From contig NZ_JAJSBI010000022.1 in the NCBI RefSeq assembly GCF_021261325.1, positions 1-64,000 on the forward strand: a stretch of 64,000 nucleotides of DNA, given 5' to 3'. The number at the start of each line of letters is the position of its first letter. Positions within the stretch are counted from its first letter, which is position 1. Positions 8,333 to 20,262 of this stretch are shown here, one piece after another. Source of the stretch: Streptomyces guryensis (lineage in GTDB: Bacteria; Actinomycetota; Actinomycetes; Streptomycetales; Streptomycetaceae). The translations under genes were made by a program, and so were the position numbers. The notes under the pieces were generated by a model, which ran no database searches, was not told the DNA's origin, and worked only from the letters and a program-made list of their open reading frames with translations.

Positions 8333-10390
8333 ATGTCCGGTGACAGTGCCGCTTCGGCGCCGGGGCCGGACAGGGCCGGCGCGGTGCGGCCTGTCGGCCG
8401 GAAGACGGCGGGGGCCCGCTGGGGCCGCCTGCTGGAGGGCGGGCTGCTGCAGGGCGGAGTCCAGGGCAGCCCGGTGCTCCGTTTGTTCATGCGCTGGGTC
8501 CGGCGGCCGTTGTTGCCCGTCATGCGGCTGTGGCGGCGGAACATCCAGCTCAAGGTCGTCGCCACCACCCTGCTGATGTCTTTGGGCGTGGTGCTGCTGC
8601 TCGGATTCGTCGTCATCGGGCAGGTGCGCAACGGGCTGCTGGACGCCAAGGTGAAGGCCTCGCAGAGTCAGGCCACCGGGGGGTTCGCGGTGGCCAAGCA
8701 GAAGGCCGACGAAGCAGCGGCCGGGACCAGCGACGACGGCACGGCGGGGGACGCGCGGCAGTCGCAGAACCTCACCTCGTGGATGAGCGACCTCGTGGAG
8801 TCCCTGTCCAGTGGTGGCCAGGGCGCCTTCGACGTGGTGACACTGCCCGCGGGTGACGACAACAGCGGCGGCGGGCGCGGGCCGCGTGCTTCCGGGTACG
8901 TCGATCCGTCGGCCAGCGTGCCCGAGGACCTGCGCGCGCGGATCAACGGCGACACGACCGCCGCCCAGAGCTACACCCGCATCTTCTACTACAACAACAA
9001 CGAGTCGCAGCCGGCACTCGTCATCGGCAAGCAGGTCAACGACCCCAACGGTGACCCGTACCAGCTGTACTACCTCTTCCCGCTCACCCAGGAGGAGAAG
9101 TCACTGAGCCTGGTCAAGGGCACGCTGGCGACCGCAGGGCTCTTCGTCGTCGTACTGCTCGGGGCCATCGCCTGGCTGGTGGTGCGGCAGGTCGTCACAC
9201 CCGTGCGGATGGCCGCCGGGATCGCCGAGCGGTTGTCCGCCGGGCGCCTGCAGGAACGTATGAAGGTCACCGGCGAGGACGACATCGCGCGCCTCGGCGA
9301 GGCCTTCAACAAGATGGCGCAGAACCTGCAGTTGAAGATCCAGCAACTGGAGGACCTGTCGCGGATGCAGCGGCGGTTCGTCTCGGACGTCTCGCACGAG
9401 TTGCGGACACCGCTGACGACCGTCCGGATGGCCGCGGACGTCATCCACGAGGCGCGGGAGGACTTCGACCCGGTCACCGCGCGGTCGGCGGAGCTGCTGG
9501 CCGATCAGCTGGACCGGTTCGAGTCGCTGCTCGCCGACCTGCTGGAGATCAGCCGGTTCGACGCGGGCGCGGCGGCCCTGGAGGCGGAGCCGATAGACCT
9601 CAGAGAGGTCGTACGGCGCGTCGTCAGCGGTGCCGAGCCGCTCGCCGAGCGCAAGGGCACACACATACGCGTGCTGGGCGACCAGCAGCCCGTCGTCGCC
9701 GAGGCGGACGCCCGGCGCCTGGAGCGAGTGCTGCGCAACCTCGTCGTCAACGCCGTGGAGCACGGCGAGGGCAAAGACGTCGTCGTCAAGCTCGCCGCAG
9801 CCGGCGGAGCGGTCGCCGTCGCGGTGCGCGACTACGGCGTCGGGCTCAAACCCGGTGAGGCCACGCGCGTGTTCAGCCGCTTCTGGCGAGCGGACCCGGC
9901 ACGCGCGCGTACCACCGGCGGTACGGGCCTTGGGCTGTCCATCGCCCTGGAGGACGCGCGGCTGCACGGCGGCTGGCTGCAGGCCTGGGGCGAACCAGGC
10001 GGCGGCTCGCAGTTCCGGCTGACACTGCCGCGGACCGCGGACGAGCCGCTACGGGGCTCGCCGATACCCCTGGAGCCCAAGGACTCACGGCGCAACCGAG
10101 GCCTCAACGACGCCGGGCTGCCGCGCGGGGGCGGGGACAAGGCCGCCACCGTGCCCGTGCAGCCGGTCGCGGACCAGATACCGCCCCTGGCCTCAAGGCT
10201 GGCCGGCGGGGCCCCCACAGCCGACCCCACGGCACTGCCCGGGAACGGCGCGCGCGTGGTGCCCCGGCCGGCTTCCGGAGCGAGACGACAGAACGAGACA
10301 CCCGGCGAGGACGGGGCCGAGGCCTCGAGCCGCCCGGACACCGTGCCGGAGGAGTCGAAGAAGCAAGGGGAGGCATTTCGTGGGCGCTGA
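8333..10390 (+). CDS. mtrB: Sensor histidine kinase MtrB
   Basis: 685 aa. A cytoplasmic N-terminus precedes TM1 at about residues 78-98 (VVATTLLMSLGVVLLLGFVV). An extracytoplasmic sensor loop of about 160 residues follows, then TM2 at about 264-283, a HAMP domain, HisKA with the phospho-accepting His355 in SHELRTP, and HATPase_c with the N-box (NLVVNAVEH) and G-boxes (GTGLGLSIA). A C-terminal tail of about 120 residues after the kinase core is Pro/Arg/Gly-rich and looks disordered; it is longer than in mycobacterial MtrB. It phosphorylates MtrA. Its 3' end overlaps the GTG start of lpqB, so the three genes form one operon. Confidence 0.96.
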   Translation: MSGDSAASAPGPDRAGAVRPVGRKTAGARWGRLLEGGLLQGGVQGSPVLRLFMRWVRRPLLPVMRLWRRNIQLKVVATTLLMSLGVVLLLGFVVIGQVRNGLLDAKVKASQSQATGGFAVAKQKADEAAAGTSDDGTAGDARQSQNLTSWMSDLVESLSSGGQGAFDVVTLPAGDDNSGGGRGPRASGYVDPSASVPEDLRARINGDTTAAQSYTRIFYYNNNESQPALVIGKQVNDPNGDPYQLYYLFPLTQEEKSLSLVKGTLATAGLFVVVLLGAIAWLVVRQVVTPVRMAAGIAERLSAGRLQERMKVTGEDDIARLGEAFNKMAQNLQLKIQQLEDLSRMQRRFVSDVSHELRTPLTTVRMAADVIHEAREDFDPVTARSAELLADQLDRFESLLADLLEISRFDAGAAALEAEPIDLREVVRRVVSGAEPLAERKGTHIRVLGDQQPVVAEADARRLERVLRNLVVNAVEHGEGKDVVVKLAAAGGAVAVAVRDYGVGLKPGEATRVFSRFWRADPARARTTGGTGLGLSIALEDARLHGGWLQAWGEPGGGSQFRLTLPRTADEPLRGSPIPLEPKDSRRNRGLNDAGLPRGGGDKAATVPVQPVADQIPPLASRLAGGAPTADPTALPGNGARVVPRPASGARRQNETPGEDGAEASSRPDTVPEESKKQGEAFRGR

Positions 10391-12209
10391 CCGCGAAGGG
10401 AGCGCCGGGCGCAGACCGATACGCGCGGCGGCGTACGCCGCCTGTGGCGTCGTGCTGCTGGCGGGATGCGCCTCGATGCCCGACAGCGGAGACCTGCGCG
10501 GCGTCGACTCCACACCGCGACAGGACACCCAGGTGCGGGTCTTCGCCATGCCGCCCCAGGCCGACGCCCAGCCCTCGGACATCGTCTCCGGTTTCCTCGA
10601 GGCGTTGACCAGCGACGATCCCAACTATTCGACGGCGCGGCAATACCTGACCAACGCGGCGTCACAGGCATGGAAGCCGGGGCTGTCCAGTACGGTCCTC
10701 GCCGACGGACCCGGCATCGACGCCAACCGCCTGGGCGGCCGGGAAGGCGGCGACGACCTCTCGTTCACACTGACCGGCACGAAGGTCGCGCAGGTGGACG
10801 AGCAGCAGGCGTACTCGCCCGCCGGCGGGCCCTACGACGCGCCGATGCATCTCACACGCGACAAGAAGACCAAGCAGTGGCGCATCGACAGGCTCCCGCA
10901 GGGCGTCGTCATGGGTAAGTCGGACTTCCAGCGCAACTACATGTCTGTCAACAAGTACTACTTCGCCTCGAACGCCGCGGCCGGGGCGACAGCGCAGCCG
11001 GCGGCCGTCGCCGATCCCGTGTACGTGCGCCGACGCGTTGACCCCATGACGCAGATGGTCCGCTCGCTCCTCAACGGGCCCACGAGCTGGCTCGATCACG
11101 TGGTGCGGACGACTTTCCCCACGGGTACGGCGTTGAAGGACGGCGTCACCACGCTGACGCCCGACGACCAGAACAAGCTGACCGTGCCACTGAACGAGAA
11201 GGCCCGCCGGGTCGGTCAGGCCCAGTGCAACGAGATGGCCGCCCAGCTTCTGTTCACGCTTCAGGACCTCACCCCGGCGGTGGACCAGGTCGAGCTGCAG
11301 TCCGGCAACTCGCGGCTGTGCTCGCTCCGCGAGGCCGAAGCCGCCGCGGTGCGCGGCTCGGTGCAGCAACCCGGCTACCTGTACTTCATCGACAGCAAGA
11401 ACCGGCTCGTACGGATAGGCACCGGCAACAACAGCAGCACCAAGGCCGAACCGGTGGCCGGGGCACTAGGTGAGGGCGACAAGGAACTGCGCTCGGTCGC
11501 CGTGTCGCGCGACGAGGACAAAGCTGCCGCGGTCGCCGACGACGGCAAGGAGCTGTACGTCGCGTCGCTGGTGTCGGGCGGTTCGCTCGGTGGCCCCGTG
11601 CTGACCAGCCGCGGCAAGTCGGAACCGGACCGGCTGACGGCGCCCAGCTGGGATGTGTACGGCGACCTCTGGCTGGCCGACCGCGACCCCGGCAACGCCC
11701 GGCTGCTCCTGCTGGAACAGGGCAAGGGCGAGCCGCTCGTGGTGAAGATCCCGGAGCTGGACGGCCGTATCCAGGACGTCCGGGTGGCCGCCGACGGGGT
11801 GCGCATAGCGCTCGTGGTGGCGAAGGGCAACAAGAGCTCCGTGCTCATCGGACGGATCGAGCGGCAGCAGGAGGCCGGGGAGGACCGGCCGACTGTTTCG
11901 GTGCTCGGACTGCACACCGCGACACCGGAGTTGGGGGACGTCACGGCCATGTCGTGGGCCGGGGACAGCCGGCTCGTGGTGGTCGGGCGTGAACAGGACG
12001 GACTGCAGACCATGCGGTACGCGCAGGTCGACGGCTCCACACCGGAGGGACCGGCACCCGCGGCCCTGTCCGGCATCAAGGAGATCACCGCGGCCGAGTC
12101 CGACCGGCTGCCACTGGTGGCGTACTCGGAGGACGGGATCGTACGACTGCCGACCGGGGGCCAGTGGCAGAAGGTGACGGACGGGGTGGCGCCGGTTTAT
12201 CCGGGGTGA
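10380..12209 (+). CDS. lpqB: Lipoprotein LpqB
   Basis: 609 aa. The GTG start lies inside the end of mtrB and is preceded by AAGGGGAGG, an excellent ribosome site. The lipoprotein signal ends LLAGC with the lipid-modified Cys at residue 30. A GerMN-type domain follows (about residues 220-330), then a long C-terminal region with repeated beta-rich segments typical of the LpqB propeller. In mycobacteria LpqB sits on the outer face of the membrane and modulates MtrB signalling. The operon order mtrA-mtrB-lpqB is conserved across actinobacteria, which supports the same role here. Confidence 0.95.
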   Translation: MGADREGSAGRRPIRAAAYAACGVVLLAGCASMPDSGDLRGVDSTPRQDTQVRVFAMPPQADAQPSDIVSGFLEALTSDDPNYSTARQYLTNAASQAWKPGLSSTVLADGPGIDANRLGGREGGDDLSFTLTGTKVAQVDEQQAYSPAGGPYDAPMHLTRDKKTKQWRIDRLPQGVVMGKSDFQRNYMSVNKYYFASNAAAGATAQPAAVADPVYVRRRVDPMTQMVRSLLNGPTSWLDHVVRTTFPTGTALKDGVTTLTPDDQNKLTVPLNEKARRVGQAQCNEMAAQLLFTLQDLTPAVDQVELQSGNSRLCSLREAEAAAVRGSVQQPGYLYFIDSKNRLVRIGTGNNSSTKAEPVAGALGEGDKELRSVAVSRDEDKAAAVADDGKELYVASLVSGGSLGGPVLTSRGKSEPDRLTAPSWDVYGDLWLADRDPGNARLLLLEQGKGEPLVVKIPELDGRIQDVRVAADGVRIALVVAKGNKSSVLIGRIERQQEAGEDRPTVSVLGLHTATPELGDVTAMSWAGDSRLVVVGREQDGLQTMRYAQVDGSTPEGPAPAALSGIKEITAAESDRLPLVAYSEDGIVRLPTGGQWQKVTDGVAPVYPG

Positions 12210-12304
12210 CGCTCTCGTGCGGGCCGGATTGAGGGACGGCCTTGTCCACAGGGAGTTTTCCACAGGGCTGGCCGGGGGGCTCGGGCGTTGGCAGAGTGGT
12301 GGGC

Positions 12305-13240
12305 ATGCGGGGGTGGTGGCAGGACCTCACCGACCTGGTGCTGCCGGCCGAGTGCGGAGGCTGCGGGAGGTCTCGTACGGTGCTGTGCCCGGAGTGCCGT
12401 GCCGTCCTGAGCGGGGCCGCGCCGAGCCGGGTGCGGCCGGTGCCGGAGCCGCCCGGTCTGCCCGTGGTACACGCGGCCGCCCGGTACGCCGACGAGGTGC
12501 GGGCCACTCTGCTGGCCCACAAGGAACGCGGCGCGCTGGCCCTCGCAGCACCGCTCGGCACGGCACTGGCAGGGGCTGTGCGGGCGGGGCTCAAGGAGTG
12601 GGGCGGCCAGGCGGCTGCGGGCGGTGGCGTGCCCGTACTGCTCGTTCCCGTGCCGTCCGCGCGTGCGGCGGTGCGGGCGCGGGGCCACGACCCCGCGCGG
12701 CGGATCGCACTCGCGGCGGCGGGTGAGCTGCGGCGGACCGGGACCGCGGCCCGAGTCCTCGCCGTGCTGCGGCAGCGGCGCGCCGTGGCCGACCAGTCGG
12801 GGCTCAACTCCCGGCAGCGGCTGGACAATCTCGCGGGCGCCCTGGCAGTGGCTCCCGGCGGTGGCCGGCTGCTTCGCGGCGGTCCGATCGTGCTCGTCGA
12901 CGACTTGATGACCACCGGCGCATCCCTGGCCGAGGCGGCGCGTGCCGTGCGATCGGCGACGGCGCCGGAAGAAAGGACGGGCGCGTTTGAGGGGAGAGAA
13001 CAAGAGGCCGCCGCGCAACGGCACTTCTCGGGGCTGGTTTCGTACGACGAAGCAACTACGGCTGTGTACACGGCGGCTGTTTGGGAAGGCACAGGGGAAC
13101 GAACGGCCGGCTCGGCGGACGAAGCGCACCGTCGTATGCACTCAGTGCCAGGAATGGCGGGCGCGGGCGGCGCAGGTGACGTGGTCTGCGCAGCCGTGGT
13201 CGCCGCGCCTCCAGATTCTTTCGAAATAAACCGGAACTGA
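12305..13240 (+). CDS. ComF family phosphoribosyltransferase-like protein
   Basis: 311 aa from ATG 12305 (MRGWWQDL). An N-terminal zinc-ribbon-like segment, CGGCGRSRTVLCPEC, precedes a PRTase domain with the PRPP-binding loop VLVDDLMTTGAS at about residues 197-208. ComF proteins are linked to DNA uptake in naturally transformable bacteria; in actinobacteria the function is unknown. The C-terminus DSFEINRN looks like the family end. About 75 residues between the PRPP loop helix and this end (12957-13176) have more A/T at third codon positions than the rest and no recognisable motif, suggesting an insertion or fast-evolving linker. The gene lies 95 bases after lpqB on the same strand. Confidence 0.85.
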   Translation: MRGWWQDLTDLVLPAECGGCGRSRTVLCPECRAVLSGAAPSRVRPVPEPPGLPVVHAAARYADEVRATLLAHKERGALALAAPLGTALAGAVRAGLKEWGGQAAAGGGVPVLLVPVPSARAAVRARGHDPARRIALAAAGELRRTGTAARVLAVLRQRRAVADQSGLNSRQRLDNLAGALAVAPGGGRLLRGGPIVLVDDLMTTGASLAEAARAVRSATAPEERTGAFEGREQEAAAQRHFSGLVSYDEATTAVYTAAVWEGTGERTAGSADEAHRRMHSVPGMAGAGGAGDVVCAAVVAAPPDSFEINRN

Positions 13241-13553
13241 CTGCCAACTTGCATCGTTGCAGGTAATGAGAGGGTCAATTCACCTGAACGGAGGTACGCC
13301 GCGGTAGAGGGTGACGACATCCGTCCGGGCGAGATATGTTCGGTTGTGAGAGAAAGGCGCAGGCCACCGCTCTCGTACCCGAATGCCGTGCTGCGGGTTT
13401 TTCACAATCACCCGTCGCGGTGGAGTGGAGATCTTGTCCGCGGGGGAGGAGGTGGAAGTCACCGAGTCCGTAGGTTCCGGAGCTCGCCGGAGCCTGGTGC
13501 AAAAGGGAGATGCTCCGCCAGTGGAGCGGAGTGATCCGGGAACGGAGTTCTGC
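13241..13553. other. Leader region of hpf (313 bases, no separate gene)
   Basis: The hpf reading frame is open back to 13383, so a 57-residue longer product is formally possible. That segment has mixed third-base composition and no family match, and a good ribosome site supports the internal GTG at 13554. The stretch is comparatively A/T-rich in places, as expected for promoters of a stress-controlled gene, but no promoter could be assigned with confidence. Confidence 0.4.
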
Positions 13554-14246
13554 GTGGACATCGTCGTCAAGGGCCGCAAGACCGAGGTGCCCGAGCGGTT
13601 CCGCAAGCACGTGGCCGAGAAGCTGAAGCTGGAGAAGATCCAGAAGCTCGACGGCAAGGTGATCAGCCTCGACGTCGAGGTGTCCAAGGAGCCCAACCCC
13701 CGACAGGCCGACCGTTGTGACCGAGTGGAGATCACGCTCCGCTCCCGCGGTCCGGTGATCCGGGCGGAGGCGGCGGCCAGCGACCCGTACGCGGCGCTCG
13801 ATCTGGCGGCGGAGAAGCTGGATGCCCGGCTGCGTAAGCAGCACGACAAGCGGTTCTCTCGCCGTGGCGCGCGCAGGATCTCGGCAGCCGAGGTCCCCGA
13901 CCACGTCCCGGGCGCGGCGACGCTCAACGGGAACGGCCACCCCGTCCACGAGGAGGACCAGGACGGAGTGCCCACCAAGAAGATCGGCTCACTGGAGGTC
14001 AAGGGCGAAGGCCCCCTCGTCGTCCGAGAGAAGACCCACGTGGCCTCCCCGATGACCCTCGACCAGGCCCTCTACGAGATGGAACTGGTAGGACACGACT
14101 TCTACCTGTTCGTCGACTCCGAGACCAAGGAGCCCAGTGTCGTCTACCGGCGGCACGCCTACGACTACGGCGTCATCCACCTCAGCACCGACCCGATGGT
14201 TGCCCAGGCGCAGTCTCCCGCGCCCGGCGGCATCCTGGGCGGCTGA
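13554..14246 (+). CDS. hpf: Long-form ribosome hibernation promoting factor
   Basis: 230 aa from GTG 13554, preceded by GGAACGGAG at a good distance. The first residues, (M)DIVVKGRKTEVPERF, match the family start. The N-terminal S30AE domain (about 1-100) would bind the 30S decoding region. The conserved C-terminal domain (about 170-225, containing DQALYEMELVGHDFYLF and VVYRRHAYDYGVI) drives dimerisation of 70S ribosomes into 100S particles. The length of 230 aa identifies the long form, in which one protein covers the roles of enterobacterial HPF and RMF. A strong terminator follows. Confidence 0.95.
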   Translation: MDIVVKGRKTEVPERFRKHVAEKLKLEKIQKLDGKVISLDVEVSKEPNPRQADRCDRVEITLRSRGPVIRAEAAASDPYAALDLAAEKLDARLRKQHDKRFSRRGARRISAAEVPDHVPGAATLNGNGHPVHEEDQDGVPTKKIGSLEVKGEGPLVVREKTHVASPMTLDQALYEMELVGHDFYLFVDSETKEPSVVYRRHAYDYGVIHLSTDPMVAQAQSPAPGGILGG

Positions 14247-14267
14247 CCCGCGCGGCTGACGGCTGAG

Positions 14268-14309
14268 CCGGTGCCCCTGGAGCGCCCCGTGCGCCCCCAG
14301 GGGCACCGG
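14268..14309 (+). terminator. Terminator after hpf
   Basis: CCGGTGCCCCTGG and its exact reverse complement CCAGGGGCACCGG form a 13-bp stem around a 16-base loop, 21 bases after the hpf stop codon. No T-run follows, which is common for actinobacterial terminators. Confidence 0.7.
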
Positions 14310-14452
14310 TGTGCGACCCCTTCACGAGCCGCTCTGTCACCGCGTTGTCGCCCAAGCATGGAATCATGGCGGCAATGGCCCAACCGGTGGGCCGTTGCCT
14401 TGGGTTGGCGATGGCACAGCACCACAGGCCACAGCCTTCAGGGGGAGGAACG

Positions 14453-15199
14453 ATGGCGGACAGCTTCGGACCGATGCATGACGAGGATGCCGACGGCGGC
14501 GTCGTCGGCATGGGCCCGGACGCGGGCTCTCCACGCAAGGAGCCGATCAGAGTCCTTGTCGTGGACGACCACGCCCTCTTCCGCCGGGGCCTGGAGATCG
14601 TGCTCGCGGCCGAGGAGGACATCCAGGTCGTGGGGGAGGCCGGGGACGGTGCGGAGGCCGTGGACAAGGCCGCCGACCTGCTGCCGGACATCATCCTGAT
14701 GGACGTACGGATGCCGAAGCGGGGCGGGATCGAGGCCTGCACCTCCATCAAGGAGGTCGCCCCCAGCGCCAAGATCATCATGCTGACGATCAGCGACGAG
14801 GAAGCAGACCTCTACGACGCGATCAAGGCGGGTGCGACCGGTTATCTCCTCAAGGAGATCTCCACGGACGAGGTGGCCACCGCCATTCGCGCGGTGGCCG
14901 ACGGACAGTCCCAGATCAGCCCGTCGATGGCGTCGAAGCTGCTCACCGAGTTCAAGTCGATGATCCAGCGGACCGACGAGCGCCGTCTCGTGCCCGCGCC
15001 GCGGCTGACGGATCGCGAGCTGGAGGTCCTCAAGCTCGTCGCCACGGGAATGAACAACCGGGACATCGCCAAGGAACTGTTCATCTCCGAGAACACCGTG
15101 AAGAACCACGTGCGCAACATCCTGGAGAAGCTGCAGCTGCACTCCAGGATGGAGGCGGTGGTCTACGCGATGCGGGAGAAGATCCTCGAGATCCGCTGA
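14453..15199 (+). CDS. NarL/FixJ-type response regulator (orphan)
   Basis: 248 aa from ATG 14453, which has GGGGGAGGAA just upstream. After a 30-residue acidic tail, the receiver domain has the acidic pair in VVDDHALFRRG, the phospho-acceptor Asp84 (LMDVRMPK), MLTISD and LLKE. The LuxR-type HTH (LTDRELEVLKLVATGMNNRDIAKELFISENTVKNHV region) ends the protein. No histidine kinase is encoded nearby, so it is an orphan; its conserved location between hpf and secA in Streptomyces suggests a core role. It converges with the AlkX-like gene across 17 bases. Confidence 0.92.
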   Translation: MADSFGPMHDEDADGGVVGMGPDAGSPRKEPIRVLVVDDHALFRRGLEIVLAAEEDIQVVGEAGDGAEAVDKAADLLPDIILMDVRMPKRGGIEACTSIKEVAPSAKIIMLTISDEEADLYDAIKAGATGYLLKEISTDEVATAIRAVADGQSQISPSMASKLLTEFKSMIQRTDERRLVPAPRLTDRELEVLKLVATGMNNRDIAKELFISENTVKNHVRNILEKLQLHSRMEAVVYAMREKILEIR

Positions 15200-15216
15200 C
15201 GGCCCGGCGACCCCGG

Positions 15217-16413
15217 TCAGCGCATTGCCGCGATGAGTGCCCGGGTCACCTCCTTGGCGAGCGGCTCATGCAGCTCCGGAGCGTCCACGTGCTCCACGCG
15301 CACGCTCGTGCAGCCGACCCAGCTCGCCGCCTCGACCAGCGCCTCCGCCACGGCCGGCACCACCTTTGGGCCGTCCAGGGTCACCTGCCTGGCGACCAGT
15401 GTGGCGCCGTCGCGGGCCGGGTCGACACGGCCGACGAGGCGGCCGCCGGCGAGGACCGGCATCGCGAAGTAGCCGTACACCCGCTTCGGCCTGGGGACAT
15501 AGGCCTCCAGGCGGTGGGTGAAGCCGAAGATCCGCTCCGTGCGCGCCCTCTCCCAGATCAGGGAGTCGAAGGGGGACAGGAGCGTGGTGCGGTGGCGGCC
15601 GCGCGGCGGCGTGTCCAGAGCCGCCGGATCGGCCCAGGCCGGTTTGGACCAGCCCTCGACCGTGACCGGGAGCAGGCCCGAGCCGGCGATCACCGCGTCG
15701 ACCTGCTCGCCCTTGAGGCGGTGGTAGTCGGCGATGTCCGCGCGCGTGCCGACGCCCAGGGACTGGCCGGCCAGGCGGACCAGACGGCGCAGGCACTCCG
15801 TGTCATCCAGCTCGTCGTGCAGCAGTGCCTCCGGGATCGCGCGCTCGGCGAGGTCGTAGACGCGCTTCCAGCCGCGGCGCTCCACGCACACCACCTCCCC
15901 GTACATCAGCGCCCGCTCCACGGCGACCTTGGCGCCGGACCAGTCCCACCACTCACTGGTGCGCTTGGCGCCGCCCAACTCCGTCGCAGTGAGAGGGCCT
16001 TCGGCGCGGAGCTGCTTGATGACCTGGTCGTAGACGCCGTCCGGGAGGGCGTGGTTCCAGTGCGGACGGTTTCGGTAGGCGCGGCGTCGGAAGGCGAAGT
16101 GGGGCCACTCCTCGACGGGGAGGATGCACGCGGCGTGCGACCAGTACTCGAAGGCGTGCGGGTCGGTGGAGGACGCCTTCCAGTAGGCGTCCTCCACCTT
16201 GCTGCGGCCCACCGCGCCGAGGCGGGCGTACGGGATGAGCTCGTGGGAGCGCGCCAGCACCGAGATCGTGTCCAGCTGGACCGCGCCGAGGTGGCGCAGG
16301 ACGCCGCGGACTCCGGCCCTGCGGTCGGGTGCGCCGAGGAAGCCCTGGGCGCGGAGGGCGATGCGGCGGGCTTCGTCTGCCGAGAGGTCGGTGGCGGAGG
16401 GCGGGGTCGTCAT
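15217..16413 (-). CDS. YcaQ/AlkX-like DNA glycosylase (winged-helix, HTH_42 family)
   Basis: 398 aa from ATG 16413 (MTTPPSAT). The longer upstream frame is non-coding. The family (formerly DUF1006/winged helix DNA-binding domain) contains E. coli YcaQ/AlkX and Streptomyces AlkZ, which unhook interstrand DNA crosslinks. The catalytic Q-x-D of the YcaQ subgroup is visible as Gln46-Leu47-Asp48 in HLGAVQLDTISVLARSHEL; AlkZ instead has Q-x-Q. A stretch around LLSPFDSLIWERARTERIFGF is also typical. Base-excision repair of crosslinked or bulky alkylated bases is therefore the likely function. It sits 52 bases downstream of a GNAT gene on the same strand and is probably co-transcribed with it. Confidence 0.87.
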   Translation of the reverse strand: MTTPPSATDLSADEARRIALRAQGFLGAPDRRAGVRGVLRHLGAVQLDTISVLARSHELIPYARLGAVGRSKVEDAYWKASSTDPHAFEYWSHAACILPVEEWPHFAFRRRAYRNRPHWNHALPDGVYDQVIKQLRAEGPLTATELGGAKRTSEWWDWSGAKVAVERALMYGEVVCVERRGWKRVYDLAERAIPEALLHDELDDTECLRRLVRLAGQSLGVGTRADIADYHRLKGEQVDAVIAGSGLLPVTVEGWSKPAWADPAALDTPPRGRHRTTLLSPFDSLIWERARTERIFGFTHRLEAYVPRPKRVYGYFAMPVLAGGRLVGRVDPARDGATLVARQVTLDGPKVVPAVAEALVEAASWVGCTSVRVEHVDAPELHEPLAKEVTRALIAAMR

Positions 16414-16465
16414 GGTCCGCACGATAGGAGCCGGCACTGACAATGCGGGGTGACCTGCGAATTCG

Positions 16466-17056
16466 TCACTGGGTGCCCGGTGTTGAGGCGGGTGCGGGGA
16501 GATATGGCGCCGTCGACGGCAGCCCCAGGTCCGACGGCAGCAGGGCACCCACCCAGGAGTCCCGGCGCACGCCCTGGTGGATGATCGCGGAGCGCAGGAC
16601 GCCCTCGACGACGAAGCCGGCGCGCTCCGCCACGGCGCGGGAGGCGGTGTTGCCGACCTCCGCACGCCATTCCACGCGGTCGACAGACAGTTGGGCGTAC
16701 GCCCAGCGGCAGACCTCGACGACGGCCTCGGTGACATAGCCGTTGCCGCGGTGCTCCTTCGTGCCCCAGAAGCCGATCTCGGCCATGCTCAGCGAATGCA
16801 TGGTGAGACTGAGCATGCCTACGAGTTCCTCCCCTTCGGGGAGGAACAGCGCGAAGGTGAGTATGGAACCGTTCGCCCAGCCCTTGGGGGCGAGTTCCTG
16901 GGTGAAAGTCCGCGCGTGCTCGGCGAGGTAGGGCGACGGAATGGTCGTCCAGCGCTGGATGTCGGGATCCTGGGCGGCGGCGTACACCGCGTCGGTGTCC
17001 TGGGGACCGACCGTGCGCAGGAGCAGCCGGGAGGTCGTGAGTGTGACGGGTTCCAT
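16466..17056 (-). CDS. GNAT family N-acetyltransferase (RimJ/RimL-like)
   Basis: 196 aa from ATG 17056, with GAGGAGAA upstream. The fold signature begins LTTSRLLLRTVGPQDTDAVY, the acetyl-CoA loop is EHRGNGYVTEAV, and NTASRAVAERAGFVVEGVLR matches the RimJ-type C-terminal motif. The substrate is unknown; proteins of this subgroup acetylate N-terminal amines of ribosomal proteins, or antibiotics or small amines. It is likely the first gene of a two-gene unit with the AlkX-like glycosylase and is divergent from secA. Confidence 0.88.
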   Translation of the reverse strand: MEPVTLTTSRLLLRTVGPQDTDAVYAAAQDPDIQRWTTIPSPYLAEHARTFTQELAPKGWANGSILTFALFLPEGEELVGMLSLTMHSLSMAEIGFWGTKEHRGNGYVTEAVVEVCRWAYAQLSVDRVEWRAEVGNTASRAVAERAGFVVEGVLRSAIIHQGVRRDSWVGALLPSDLGLPSTAPYLPAPASTPGTQ

Positions 17057-17263
17057 CGGCTGATTCTCCTCGGAGGTCCGACGCGGACGCCATCTTTTCG
17101 CCGTGCGTGAGCGCGTGATCACAATTCGCGCAATTCGTGGGCTTGATGCGGCACCATCCGCAGGGCCCGTCCGTTGTCCCCTTTGAAGAAGATTTGAAGC
17201 GGTGCGCGGCGCCTTCTGCGGTCGTCGTACCGGCAGGCCTCCCGGCTTGGTGGGGTCCTCGCA

Positions 17264-17269
17264 TACGAT
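17264..17269 (+). promoter_or_regulatory. Possible -10 element of secA
   Basis: TACGAT lies about 70 bases upstream of the secA GTG start, in a region with no gene. No convincing -35 hexamer is seen at 17 bases, so this is only a tentative assignment. Confidence 0.25.
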
Positions 17270-17337
17270 GGCCGTTGCTCAGCAAGTCAAATGGAAACCG
17301 ACCGTCCCAGGCCCGACCGGCAAGGAGACCAACCCCC

Positions 17338-20151
<2,814 letters not shown>

Positions 20152-20173
20152 GCAGCTGCGCCGTAGCGGCTTG

Positions 20174-20207
20174 AAGGGCCGGGTCACCTCAAGGTGGCCC
20201 GGCCCTT
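20174..20207 (+). terminator. Terminator after secA
   Basis: AAGGGCCGGGTCACC and GGTGGCCCGGCCCTT form a 15-bp stem with one wobble pair and a TCAA loop, 22 bases after the secA stop. It lies between convergent genes and may serve both strands. Confidence 0.8.
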
Positions 20208-20262
20208 CGGCGTACGGCGGTGCCGACTGGAGGCAGTGCTGGACCGGTGGCCCTCCGGTCGG

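Noticed and set aside
13280..14002. 240-codon minus-strand frame opposite hpf
   Set aside because: Shadow of hpf, whose start, domains and terminator are all well supported.
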